DNA from: Paenibacillus sp.
GTDB lineage: Bacteria > Bacillota > Bacilli > Paenibacillales > Paenibacillaceae
Assembly (NCBI GenBank): GCA_017512705.1
Contig: JAFWEX010000129.1
Location: 124,001-188,000 of the forward strand
Direction of reading: 5' to 3'
Length of the DNA stretch: 64,000 nt
Shown: positions 1 to 9,697 of the stretch, one piece after another
How the letters are laid out: the number at the start of each line of letters is the position of its first letter
How positions within the stretch are numbered: the first letter of the stretch is position 1
Translations under genes and position numbers: made by a program
Notes under the pieces: model-generated
Told to the model about the DNA's origin: nothing
The model's database searches: none
The model's input: only the letters and a program-made list of their open reading frames with translations

Positions 1-674
1 TCTCCGCATATAAAATCAGACGTCACCTGGATGGTTCTCTACAGCGTCTTCAAACGGATCATATCGAGTTGTACCAGATGCACCATGTCGATCCAGCCGT
101 AACGTGGGACGAGCTATGGGGAGCCTTCGAACATGCGGTACATCAAGGAAAAATCGGATATGTCGGCTCTAGCAATTTTGCAGCTTGGCAGATCGCTATA
201 GCCCAGAGTGAAGCAAAAAATCGTCATTTCCTTGGCCTAGTATCCGAGCAGCACAAATACAGCCTTAACTGCCGTCTCCCTGAACTGGAAGTATTGCCAG
301 CTGCTCAAGCGCTGGGACTCGGTATCATTCCATGGAGCCCGCTGGATGGTGGATTGTTGGGACGCAATGCATTGCAGAAAATGGAAGGAACGCGCAGTGG
401 AGGAATCGCAGAGCGAATTGAGCGCCATCAGGCTCAGCTTGAAGATTTTGCTTCGCTTTGCCGTGATCTTGGTGAGCCGCAGGATACGGTTGCCCTTGCA
501 TGGGTAGCTGCCAACCCAGCTGTAACTGCACCAATCATTGGTCCACGTACATTGGAGCAATTCGAGACTGCATTGAAATGCCTCGACCTTACGCTGGATG
601 AATCTACACTCCGACGTTTGGATGAGATATTCCCAGGACCTGGTGGACACTCACCTAACGCATACGCGTGGTAG
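1..674 (+). CDS. Aldo/keto reductase, C-terminal part (gene cut by window start)
   Basis: The frame is open from base 3 with no start before it, so the 5' end lies outside the window. It encodes the C-terminal two thirds of an NAD(P)H-dependent aldo/keto reductase of the YajO/YghZ type, which reduces aldehydes and ketones on a TIM barrel. Visible family features are the RRLQTD-like segment followed by the LYQMHHVDP strand, then KIGYVGSSNF, an SPLDGGLLG strand and the cofactor loop near PIIGPRTLEQF. A TTG codon at 69 is internal to a conserved helix and is not a start. The gene converges on leuA. Substrate cannot be told from sequence. Confidence 0.9.
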   Translation, partial: SAYKIRRHLDGSLQRLQTDHIELYQMHHVDPAVTWDELWGAFEHAVHQGKIGYVGSSNFAAWQIAIAQSEAKNRHFLGLVSEQHKYSLNCRLPELEVLPAAQALGLGIIPWSPLDGGLLGRNALQKMEGTRSGGIAERIERHQAQLEDFASLCRDLGEPQDTVALAWVAANPAVTAPIIGPRTLEQFETALKCLDLTLDESTLRRLDEIFPGPGGHSPNAYAW

Positions 675-699
675 AGAAAAATACCAGTACTTAAAAATG

Positions 700-797
700 A
701 AAAAGTCTGACTCCTTCTGAACGATCCGTGTAGTATAGATCTGTTACATTATCCACACTACATCGGCAGTTCATTTCAAGGGGTCAGACTTTTTAGG
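700..797. terminator. Long imperfect palindrome, probable bidirectional terminator
   Basis: The arm AAAAAGTCTGAC near 699-711 is answered by GTCAGACTTTTT near 784-795, and a second pairing (CCGTGTAGT with ACTACATCGG) closes the interior. Both strands end in a T run after the outer stem, as needed to stop both the aldo/keto reductase and leuA transcripts, which converge here. The total length of nearly 100 bases is larger than a usual terminator. Confidence 0.6.
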
Positions 798-875
798 TGG
801 TGCAGATTTAGTATCTCGGACTAGTTAGTATGTTCGCATGTTTAAGAAACAGTTCTACCAACACGCCGTGTCCAT

Positions 876-2417
876 CTACAAATTAACATTTACACGGTTT
901 GTGTAGGTTTTACGTTTTTCAATCAATTGGTTTAGACCGTCTACATACGCACGAGCACTCGCACCAAGAATATCTGTGCTTACACCACGTCCTTGAACAG
1001 AAACTTGATTCTGTGTCAGTACGACATGTACTTCACCAAGCGCATCTTTGCCGTGTGTTACCGATTTAATGGAATAGTCTGACAGCGTGACCTCTTCCCC
1101 GCTAACCTGATCAATAGCATTATAGATCGCATCTACTGAACCGTTACCTTCAGCCTGTTTTTCCACCGTATCCCCATCCAGTTTGGCAATGCGGACCTTA
1201 GCTGTAGGCACCGATTCATCACCGTACGTTACAAAGATGGATTCCGGCTTATACACTTCAGGTGCGTCCTGCAATTTTTCTTCAATCACAGCAAGCAGAT
1301 CTTCATCGGTAACTTCTTTTTTCTTGTCTGCTAGATCTTTAAATTGAGCAAAAGCCCGGTTCAATGCCTCTTCTTCCAGTTCATAACCGAGGTCAATTAA
1401 GCGCTCACGGAATGCATGACGTCCAGAATGTTTACCGAGCACCAGCTTGCTCTCTTTCAGACCAATCGTTTCTGGAGTCATAATCTCGTAGGTTGTTTTT
1501 TCCTTCAACATACCATCTTGGTGAATACCCGATTCATGAGCGAAGGCATTTGCACCAACAATCGCTTTGTTCCCAGGGACAACCATTCCCGTCAGACGGC
1601 TTACCAAACGGCTGGTACGAGCGATCTCTGACAATTGCAGTGTGGTTTTCGCCTGGAAAAACTCCTGGCGTGTTTCCAGTGCCATCGCAATTTCTTCAAT
1701 AGCTGTATTGCCTGCACGTTCTCCAATACCATTGATCGTTCCTTCAATCTGATCGGCACCGTTCAGTATAGCCGCCAGTGTATTGGCTGTCGCCATGCCA
1801 AGATCATTATGACAGTGCGCACTCAACTGAACTTTATCAATGTTGTGAACATTTTCTTTCAAGTGTTTGAAAATATTACCGTATTCATACGGACTCAGAT
1901 AGCCAACCGTATCCGGAATATTAACAACTGAAGCACCTTCTTCAACCGCCATATTCACCATTTCCACAAGGAAATCATATTCCGTACGTCCCGCATCCTC
2001 CAAAGAAAACTCGATCTTCGAAAACGTCTTTTTGGCATAACGGATTGCAGAGCGTGCCGTATCCAGCACCTGTCCTCTGTCCATACGCAACTTGTGCTGA
2101 CGATGAATTGGTGAAGTGGCCAAAAATACATGAATACACGGATCCTGTGCACCCTTCAGAGCTTCCTTCACCGCATCAATATCCTGCTCTCTGGAGCGGG
2201 ACAAGCCAATTACCGTTATATTTTTTACCGCTTTCGCTACAGCGTTGACTGCTGCCAAGTCCCCTGGAGATGCCGCTGGAAAACCTGCTTCCATCCGGTC
2301 AATGCCAAGTCGCTCTAATTGATGGGCAATCTCCACCTTTTCTCGAGTGTTCAGATTGACTCCTGGAGATTGCTCTCCATCACGCAGTGTTGTGTCAAAC
2401 ACATAGATTTTACGCAT
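876..2417 (-). CDS. leuA: 2-isopropylmalate synthase
   Basis: First committed enzyme of leucine synthesis: condenses 2-ketoisovalerate with acetyl-CoA. The 513-residue protein begins MRKIYVFDTTLRDGEQSPG, the DRE-TIM (HMGL-like) signature, with the metal-binding HCHNDLG motif near residue 200, the NGIGERAGN segment, and FAHESGIHQDG near 290; the last about 150 residues form the LeuA allosteric domain that binds leucine. The frame opens upstream at a GTG (2426), but that codon overlaps the AGGAGG site; ATG at 2417 sits 8 bases after AGGAGG and is chosen. Last gene of the ilv operon; no leuBCD follows, because the next gene converges. Expected control: the upstream T-box. Confidence 0.95.
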   Translation of the reverse strand: MRKIYVFDTTLRDGEQSPGVNLNTREKVEIAHQLERLGIDRMEAGFPAASPGDLAAVNAVAKAVKNITVIGLSRSREQDIDAVKEALKGAQDPCIHVFLATSPIHRQHKLRMDRGQVLDTARSAIRYAKKTFSKIEFSLEDAGRTEYDFLVEMVNMAVEEGASVVNIPDTVGYLSPYEYGNIFKHLKENVHNIDKVQLSAHCHNDLGMATANTLAAILNGADQIEGTINGIGERAGNTAIEEIAMALETRQEFFQAKTTLQLSEIARTSRLVSRLTGMVVPGNKAIVGANAFAHESGIHQDGMLKEKTTYEIMTPETIGLKESKLVLGKHSGRHAFRERLIDLGYELEEEALNRAFAQFKDLADKKKEVTDEDLLAVIEEKLQDAPEVYKPESIFVTYGDESVPTAKVRIAKLDGDTVEKQAEGNGSVDAIYNAIDQVSGEEVTLSDYSIKSVTHGKDALGEVHVVLTQNQVSVQGRGVSTDILGASARAYVDGLNQLIEKRKTYTNRVNVNL

Positions 2418-2457
2418 TCCTCGCACCTCCTGCTCATTATTGGTCCCTGAATATCAG

Positions 2458-2490
2458 AATAGCGGCTCACGCATAAGCACGGCCGCTATT
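2458..2490 (-). other. Intercistronic hairpin between ilvC and leuA
   Basis: Perfect arms AATAGCGGC (2458-2466) and GCCGCTATT (2482-2490) form a 9-bp stem. No T run follows in the transcribed direction, so it is more likely an mRNA processing or stability element than a terminator. This function is inferred. Confidence 0.5.
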
Positions 2491-2515
2491 TCCAATTCAC
2501 GCTGTAAGTTGTTAC

Positions 2516-3682
<1,167 letters not shown>

Positions 3683-3831
3683 TCAAGCGTTACATCACTA
3701 AAATGTTACTTTATAGCAGTTATAGGACTGATACTTTCCATTCACTTAACAATTAACTTACGATAACTGTACATTATCACAAGTCTATCATTCTGTTCAT
3801 GTTTGTAGCCCATCATGGTTTCATTATAACT

Positions 3832-4314
3832 CTATGCGTTTCCCCGTACCAATGCAGTTACACCTGTACGAGACAATTCACGAATGCCATATGGCTTGAG
3901 CAATTCGATCATTGCATCGATTTTATCCGTATCACCAACCGCCTGTACCATCAAACTTGCCGGGCCTACATCGACAACCGATGCACGGAATGTTTCCACC
4001 ACACCCAAAATTTCCGGGCGTTCGGAGGGTTCAGCTTTCACCTTGATCAGTGCAAGTTCTCGAGCGACCATCGGTTTCAGACTGAAGTCAACTACCTTGA
4101 TGACATCGATAATTTTGTACAGTTGTTTCTCAATCTGTTCCACCGTTTTGTCGTCACCAATCGTAACAATAACCATCCGGGAAAGTCCAGGCTCTTCAGA
4201 TTGACCCACCGTAATACTCTCGATGTTATATCCACGTCGGCCAAACAATCCGGATACTCGCTGGAGGACGCCTGGCTGGTCATTAACTAATATTGAAATG
4301 GTATGTCTTATCAT
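3832..4314 (-). CDS. ilvN: Acetolactate synthase small (regulatory) subunit
   Basis: Regulatory partner of IlvB, raising its activity and conferring feedback inhibition, usually by valine. The 160-residue protein has an N-terminal ACT domain (ISILVNDQPGVLQRVSGLFGRRGYNIESITV, about residues 5-36; the GV..R..GLF..R.YNI pattern is typical) and a second ferredoxin-like C-terminal domain. Its ATG overlaps the ilvB stop by 4 bases (ATGA), so the two subunits are translationally coupled and made in matched amounts. The name ilvH is used in some Bacillus annotations. Confidence 0.95.
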   Translation of the reverse strand: MIRHTISILVNDQPGVLQRVSGLFGRRGYNIESITVGQSEEPGLSRMVIVTIGDDKTVEQIEKQLYKIIDVIKVVDFSLKPMVARELALIKVKAEPSERPEILGVVETFRASVVDVGPASLMVQAVGDTDKIDAMIELLKPYGIRELSRTGVTALVRGNA

Positions 4315-6062
4315 TCTTCAGCATCCCCCATCAGCATTTGATCGATAGTTGCACCTTGTGGAACCATTGGATATACATTCTCATCCTTGCGTACAACAAA
4401 TTCTACAACGACAGGTCCCGGAGTATCCAAAGCCTCCTGCCATGCACGCTCTGCTTCTTCTTTGTTAGTGGCCCGAAGTCCCTTAACGCCATAAGCTTCA
4501 GCCAATTTCACAAAGTCAGGACTTCCCGCCAAATCGATGTGACTATAGCGATTTTCGTAAATAAGTTCCTGCCACTGGCGAACCATGCCTAGCACTTCGT
4601 TGTTAATAATTACGATTTTGACTGGAATGTTATTAATCGCACAGATCGCTAGTTCCTGTGAACACATCTGCATTCCGCCGTCACCGTTGATAGAGATAAC
4701 CAGTCGATCCGGATTAGCCATTTGTGCACCGATTGCTGAAGGGAATCCGAATCCCATTGTGCCGAGTCCACCTGAAGTGACCCAGGAGCGTGGTTGATTG
4801 AACTTGTAGTATTGAGCCGCCCACATCTGATGTTGACCAACATCAGTTGTTACAATGGCTTCCCCTTTGGTCGTATCGTTCAATAGTTCAACAACCCACT
4901 GTGGTTTCAACACATCGTCTGAATCGGTATAGCTGTATGGTTTCTCTTGTTTCCATTGTTTGATCTGATCGCGCCATGCATCAGCACGTTCAGCACGCTG
5001 AACTTCCTGGTTGGCAATCTCCAACACTGTTTTCACATCACCAACAATTGGAATATCCGTTGCGATATTTTTACCAATCTCTGCAGGATCGATATCGATA
5101 TGAACGATTTTTGCATGCGGTGCAAAACCGTCCAGCTTGCCTGTAACCCGGTCATCGAATCGTGCTCCAATATTAATCAACAGATCCGATTTTTGAATTG
5201 CCATATTGGAAGTGTATGTTCCATGCATTCCCGGCATCCCTGTCCAAAGTTCATGACCACTCGGAAAAGCGCCAAGTCCAAGAAGAGTCGTCGTGATCGG
5301 AATGCCTGTTTTCTCAACAAACTCGAAGAGTGCTTCGTGTCCGCCCGAGTATACTACACCGCCACCTGCGATGATCATTGGCCGTTCCGCTTCCTGAATC
5401 GCCTGTGCCAGACGATCTATCTGTAATTTGTTAGGAACTGTTGTTGGATTGTACCCTCTCAATATAACAGGTTCAGTGCTCGGTTCAAACAACGTTTTAT
5501 TTGCCGATACATCTTTTGGAATATCGATCAGTACAGGTCCTTTACGTCCGGTATTTGCAATGTGAAATGCTTCATGGATGATTCCCGGCAGATCTTTTAC
5601 ATCTTTTACGAGATAACTATGTTTAGTGATCGGCATAGTGATCCCCGTAATATCTGCTTCCTGAAAAGCATCCGAACCAATAAGGCTTGATACGACATTG
5701 CCTGTAATAACAACCAATGGTACGGAATCCATATACGCAGTTGCAATCCCTGTAACAAGGTTTGTTGCACCCGGACCAGAAGTTGCGATACAAACTCCTA
5801 CTTTACCACTCGCACGTGCATAACCATCAGCTGCGTGGATGGCACCTTGCTCATGACGAGTCAATACGTGTTTGAAATCATCAAAACCATACATCGCATC
5901 GTAAATGTAGAGCACCGCACCGCCTGGATAACCGAAGACACAGTCCACACCTTCAAGCAGCAAACTTCTCAGCAGAATCTCGGAACCGCTAATGACCTCC
6001 GGCTTCATCCATTTTTCACGTAATTCATCTGTCGATCGTACCTCTGGAATTTGAGTTCCCAT
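4311..6062 (-). CDS. ilvB: Acetolactate synthase large (catalytic) subunit
   Basis: Thiamine-diphosphate enzyme joining two pyruvates, or pyruvate and 2-ketobutyrate, in the first common step of branched-chain amino-acid synthesis. At 583 residues it is full length: N-terminal pyrimidine-binding domain with FGYPGGAVLYIYDA and the catalytic Glu in RHEQGAIHAADGYARASGK, a central FAD-binding domain, and the C-terminal domain with the ThDP/Mg motif GDGGMQMCSQEL...INN. The start is preceded by GGGGAGG at 7 bases. First gene of the operon, directly downstream of the T-box leader. Confidence 0.96.
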   Translation of the reverse strand: MGTQIPEVRSTDELREKWMKPEVISGSEILLRSLLLEGVDCVFGYPGGAVLYIYDAMYGFDDFKHVLTRHEQGAIHAADGYARASGKVGVCIATSGPGATNLVTGIATAYMDSVPLVVITGNVVSSLIGSDAFQEADITGITMPITKHSYLVKDVKDLPGIIHEAFHIANTGRKGPVLIDIPKDVSANKTLFEPSTEPVILRGYNPTTVPNKLQIDRLAQAIQEAERPMIIAGGGVVYSGGHEALFEFVEKTGIPITTTLLGLGAFPSGHELWTGMPGMHGTYTSNMAIQKSDLLINIGARFDDRVTGKLDGFAPHAKIVHIDIDPAEIGKNIATDIPIVGDVKTVLEIANQEVQRAERADAWRDQIKQWKQEKPYSYTDSDDVLKPQWVVELLNDTTKGEAIVTTDVGQHQMWAAQYYKFNQPRSWVTSGGLGTMGFGFPSAIGAQMANPDRLVISINGDGGMQMCSQELAICAINNIPVKIVIINNEVLGMVRQWQELIYENRYSHIDLAGSPDFVKLAEAYGVKGLRATNKEEAERAWQEALDTPGPVVVEFVVRKDENVYPMVPQGATIDQMLMGDAEE

Positions 6063-6110
6063 CAGTCATCCTCCCCTCGGAATTTACACCATTCTGACAT
6101 TCAAAGTTAC

Positions 6111-6445
6111 AAAAAAAACCTTCCATCCCTGCAAACAAGTTCATGCTTGCGAGGGACGAAAGGTTATCGCTTCCGTGGTACCACCCAACTTTGTCCGAAA
6201 TTTCGCAATCACGGACCTTACCAGGTATAACAAAACGATGTCCAAACGAACATAGTCGTCTCCCATACCTGTTGTCTATAACGCAGACTTACGATTTTCC
6301 CTAATACGCATGAATTTGACGATTCGTGCTTTTCAGGAAAACAGCTCCGAGGTGAGCTCGTATATAAGGGGTAATGGTGGTGGTCTCAGCAAATCCATCC
6401 ACTCTCTGAGCAAAAGAGCCCTTAAAACTTCGTCCTCTTCATAGC
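6111..6445 (-). promoter_or_regulatory. T-box leader of the ilv-leu operon (probably tRNA-Leu)
   Basis: Read on the minus strand, the leader carries the T-box core GGGTGGTACCACG (6174-6186) followed by a terminator: arms around 6119-6140 and 6146-6165 and a run of eight T (6111-6118). Upstream lies Stem I with AGAGAGTGG, GCTGAGA and then GAGCTCACC. By position, CTC at 6354-6356, a leucine codon, is the best specifier. Uncharged tRNA-Leu should pair with the specifier and the TGG bulge, stabilise the antiterminator and let ilvB be transcribed. The specifier is inferred from motif spacing, not folded. Confidence 0.9.
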
Positions 6446-6476
6446 CGATATAATATTCTCGTTAAATGTTAGGAAC

Positions 6477-6506
6477 ATTATATGATTCCTCTAACCGATA
6501 AGTCAA
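6477..6506 (-). promoter_or_regulatory. SigA-type promoter of the ilv-leu operon
   Basis: On the minus strand TTGACT (6501-6506) and a perfect TATAAT (6477-6482) are 18 bases apart. The predicted start is just upstream of T-box Stem I, which is the right arrangement. Confidence 0.8.
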
Positions 6507-6659
6507 TACCTGTTTTTTATAAAAATGTGCAAAGCAATTTCTAACTGAACGTTGCAATCTATAATTGCTCAAGTACCAGACCTTCATCTAGTCACCTTTT
6601 ATCTCGCTTCAGGCATAGGATATACAGGCCGCACGACCGGTCCTGAAAGGAGGCTCCGC

Positions 6660-7106
6660 ATGATCATTCGGCAGCGTTCATCCAAACTTGATGACAGCGC
6701 AATTATGAGACTGATTGACACGCAGCTTGTTCCTTTATCCCATATGAGTGAGAAGGAAATCCATAAAATACGCAAAGAAATACCCCTGCGGATGAACAGG
6801 GGCATGACCTTTGTAATTTCACCGGAGCCCGATCAAGCTGCTATCGCATTCATTCATTTTCTCATGCATGGTGAACTGCTCTATGTGGATATGATGGCCG
6901 TGAGTACGAGAGAACAGCGCAAACGTCACGGACAGACATTACTGCAGAGAGCAGAGAGTTTTGCAGTATCCCGGGGCTGCAAAAAGTCCAAAGTCATGGT
7001 AGATGAAGGTAACATCAAAGGAACGGAATTTTATCAAAAAAATGGATATCACATACTCAGATATATTATGGTCAGCCGCTGCTATGAAATGGAAAAAAGG
7101 CTCTAG
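6660..7106 (+). CDS. GNAT family N-acetyltransferase
   Basis: 148 residues with a GNAT fold: the acetyl-CoA loop lies in AVSTREQRKRHGQTLLQRAESFA (about residues 80-100), followed by EGNIKGTEFYQKNGYHI, the usual end of the domain where an Asn and Tyr face the cofactor. Substrate unknown. The open frame begins at 6552, but the ATG at 6660 is 6 bases behind AAAGGAGG and gives MIIRQRSS; the extension before it is unlikely to be translated. It is divergent from the ilv operon and converges on the next gene. Confidence 0.8.
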   Translation: MIIRQRSSKLDDSAIMRLIDTQLVPLSHMSEKEIHKIRKEIPLRMNRGMTFVISPEPDQAAIAFIHFLMHGELLYVDMMAVSTREQRKRHGQTLLQRAESFAVSRGCKKSKVMVDEGNIKGTEFYQKNGYHILRYIMVSRCYEMEKRL

Positions 7107-7112
7107 CTCCTT

Positions 7113-7475
7113 CTAGAAAAATCCTGGGGGTCGCGGTCCAGGACCATAAGGACCGTATGCTGGACCTGGGCCGTATCCTGGTCCAGGACCATAACCCGGG
7201 CCATATCCTTGTTTCGGACCCGGGCCATAACCTGGGCCAAATCCCGGGCCTGGTCCGTAGGCGTAAGGCAATGTGGCAATCGCTAGCAGATCAAACAATA
7301 CTAGAGGTAAAATTGCTTTGGTACGTACTTTTTTTCCACCGATTCTTTTAAGAACCAGTTTGTCACCTGACACTTTCAATAACTTCCCCGTAACCCGAGT
7401 ACCATCTTTTTTAAACGCCACAATATTTTTCCCTATAAGTTTCATCGCTTCTGTACGCGTAACATGCTTTCTCAT
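7113..7475 (-). CDS. Hypothetical protein with Gly-Pro-Tyr repeat tail
   Basis: 120 residues. The N-terminal half (MRKHVTRTEAMKLIGKNIV to about residue 60) is basic, with GTRVTGKLLKVSGDKLVLK resembling a small beta-barrel (Sm/SH3-like) segment, then a short hydrophobic stretch LPLVLFDLLAIATLPYAY. The last about 50 residues are repeats of GPGYGPGP type, such as are seen in spore coat or surface proteins. Start: ATG at 7475 follows GGAGGAGGG at 5 bases; the upstream extension is dropped. No function is known to me; a spore-coat role is only an analogy from composition. Confidence 0.7.
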   Translation of the reverse strand: MRKHVTRTEAMKLIGKNIVAFKKDGTRVTGKLLKVSGDKLVLKRIGGKKVRTKAILPLVLFDLLAIATLPYAYGPGPGFGPGYGPGPKQGYGPGYGPGPGYGPGPAYGPYGPGPRPPGFF

Positions 7476-7584
7476 TGTATCCCTCCTCCTCGGATCATTC
7501 AAAACAGTGTATTCGTCCACCACTCGATTGGCCTGTTTCTTTGTCCCTACCGAAAAAGTTGGGTCCTTTGAGCGGAGAGAAATA

Positions 7585-7614
7585 AAAAAAGGCCCGCTTA
7601 AATTGCGGACCTTT
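7585..7614 (-). terminator. Terminator of the nucleoside ABC transporter operon
   Basis: On the minus strand AAAGGTCCGC, a 7-base loop and GCGGGCCTTTTTTT form a GC stem followed by seven T, 40 bases past the nupQ stop. Confidence 0.75.
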
Positions 7615-7654
7615 TGAATAATGTTTATTCATACGAAATCGTAGTATTCTTTTA

Positions 7655-8617
7655 TTATCTTTTACCAGGATCATACGGTTCGCCGAGTGCAGAAGGTGCG
7701 GAAGAGCGCCCCACAGCGGCTACAAGTACAATAAGGGTCAATAAATAAGGCAGCATGTAGATAATTTCCTGGGGAATACTTTGTGTCCATTCGAACAGCT
7801 GCACATAGTTCCTAATTGCTTGAGAGAAACCGAAGAATACAGCCGCACCAAAAGCACCAATCGGATTCCATTTACCAAAGATCATCGCCGCAATGGCGAT
7901 ATAACCTTGACCGGAAACTGTATTGTGTGAGAATGTGCCTGTCGTTGTAAGTGTAATTGCTGCACCACCAATAGCTGCAAGTGCACCACTGATCATAACC
8001 GCAACATAACGATAACGACGCACTTTAACACCCACTGAATCTGCCGCACTTGGATGTTCACCAACAGAGCGCAGACGCAATCCAAACGGTGTTTTAAACA
8101 AAATGTAATAGGTCAGGAAAACAAACAAAATTGCCAGGTAGGTTGTTGGATACATATTTTTGAAAAATGCTTCTCCAAGCAATGGAATATCTTGCAGAAA
8201 CGGCACATTAAATTTGTTGAATCCCTGTACTAAAGGTGAATCACCCGAACCTTCGAACAGCAGTTTTACAAGATACAATGTACTTCCTGCTGCCAAAAAG
8301 TTAATTACGATACCACTGATAATCTGATCTGCTTTAAACGTAATGGATGCCACAGCATGGATAAGTGAAACAAGCACACCAAGAACAATCGCAAGCAATA
8401 CCCCCATCCAGGCTGATGTTGTACCATCCATACCCGCTTCTTGCGCATAGTGAGCACCGATACCGGCTGCAAAAGCACCAAACACCATGAAACCTTCAAG
8501 TCCGAGGTTCGTCACCCCTGATTTTTCCGAGAAAATCCCGCCGAGGGAAGCAAAAATCAATGCAGTAGCAAAGACAAGCGTCGTATTGATAATTTGCCCG
8601 ATTGTCAACAAGTCCAT
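7655..8617 (-). CDS. nupQ: Nucleoside-type ABC transporter permease (NupQ-like)
   Basis: Inner-membrane subunit of a BMP-family importer. The 320 residues contain about eight to nine hydrophobic segments with the BPD_transp_2 pattern: GGIFSEKSGVTNLGLEGFMVFGAF near the N-terminus, LRSVGEHPSAADSVGVKV in the cytoplasmic coupling loop (about 185-202) and GAAITLTTTGTFSHNTVSGQGYIAIAAMIFGKWNP. It immediately follows nupP (8617/8618, no gap), so the two permeases are coupled. The family in Bacillus moves guanosine and other nucleosides; specificity here is by homology only. Confidence 0.88.
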   Translation of the reverse strand: MDLLTIGQIINTTLVFATALIFASLGGIFSEKSGVTNLGLEGFMVFGAFAAGIGAHYAQEAGMDGTTSAWMGVLLAIVLGVLVSLIHAVASITFKADQIISGIVINFLAAGSTLYLVKLLFEGSGDSPLVQGFNKFNVPFLQDIPLLGEAFFKNMYPTTYLAILFVFLTYYILFKTPFGLRLRSVGEHPSAADSVGVKVRRYRYVAVMISGALAAIGGAAITLTTTGTFSHNTVSGQGYIAIAAMIFGKWNPIGAFGAAVFFGFSQAIRNYVQLFEWTQSIPQEIIYMLPYLLTLIVLVAAVGRSSAPSALGEPYDPGKR

Positions 8618-9697
8618 CTACAACACCTTCTCTTTCTTGCGCTTGGAATAGAACGGTTTAAGTACCCAGCGCACGATGCCTTGTGCAGCAATGAAGAAGA
8701 TAATCGAACCGATGACAATCCGAATAATCTCAGGTGGTACATCCGCAGCAAAGCTCATACCTGCTGAACCGTATGTGAGCGTACCAAAGAGCAGCGCACC
8801 GAGCAGCACTCCAAACGGATGATTCAGACCGATCAAGGCAACCGCAATACCGTCAAAACCAGTACCTGGCGAGCCTGACATTACCGTTTGGTATTGGAAT
8901 ACTCCAAGTACCTGGAACGCCCCGCCGAGACCTGCAAGCATACCGCTTATAAACATCGCTTTGACGATATTCCGGTTAACATGCATACCCGCATACTCTG
9001 CTGCATTCGGGTTATAACCTACAGCACGAATCTCGAAGCCCTGTTTGGTTTTCCACATGTAAATATAAAACAGTACAGCTATAACAATTGCAATCAAAGT
9101 TCCTAAGTGAACTCGGGAATTACCCATCAATTCAGAAAGCCAAGTCAGACTGATCGAAGCAGAGTCGCTAATATTTACAGAGCGATTCTCACCCTGCAGC
9201 AGAAGAAACTGCCTAACAACCAGATTAGCTAAATATAACCCGATCCAGTTCAGCATAATACTGCTGATGACTTCGTTCACTCCGCGAGTTGCCTTCAAAT
9301 AACCTGCAATCGCAGCCCAAAGCCCGCCAAATACCGCTCCCGCAATTAAAGCTAACGGTGCGTGAATGTAGATTGGCAAACCTGCAAATTTAACACCAAC
9401 AAAGGTAGCCGCTGTCATCCCTACGAGAAACTGTCCTTCTCCCCCGATATTAAACAGTCCGGCGCGAGCAGCAAAGGCAAATGCAAGCCCCGTCATAATG
9501 AGCGGAGTCATTTCCCTTACAGCTTCACCGAAGTTGTACATATCACCAAATACCTTTTTAAATAATGCGCTATATGCCTCGAGCGGGTTATAACCGCCAA
9601 CCAGCATAACAATTCCGCCGAGAACGAGACCCATCAAAATCGCCACAATCGGCAAGATAAATGAATCGCGTGTAAACCATTTTAAAACTTTATTCAT
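8618..9697 (-). CDS. nupP: Nucleoside-type ABC transporter permease (NupP-like)
   Basis: 359 residues, about nine to ten transmembrane segments, first permease of the BMP-type importer. Recognisable family segments are LFNIGGEGQFLVG (about 82-94), RGVNEVISSIMLNWIGLYLANLVV and the coupling loop FEIRAVGYNPNAAEYAGMHV. It ends in a basic tail, KPFYSKRKKEKVL. Its start overlaps the nupO stop by 8 bases, showing coupling. It should pair with NupQ around the NupO ATPase. Confidence 0.88.
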   Translation of the reverse strand: MNKVLKWFTRDSFILPIVAILMGLVLGGIVMLVGGYNPLEAYSALFKKVFGDMYNFGEAVREMTPLIMTGLAFAFAARAGLFNIGGEGQFLVGMTAATFVGVKFAGLPIYIHAPLALIAGAVFGGLWAAIAGYLKATRGVNEVISSIMLNWIGLYLANLVVRQFLLLQGENRSVNISDSASISLTWLSELMGNSRVHLGTLIAIVIAVLFYIYMWKTKQGFEIRAVGYNPNAAEYAGMHVNRNIVKAMFISGMLAGLGGAFQVLGVFQYQTVMSGSPGTGFDGIAVALIGLNHPFGVLLGALLFGTLTYGSAGMSFAADVPPEIIRIVIGSIIFFIAAQGIVRWVLKPFYSKRKKEKVL

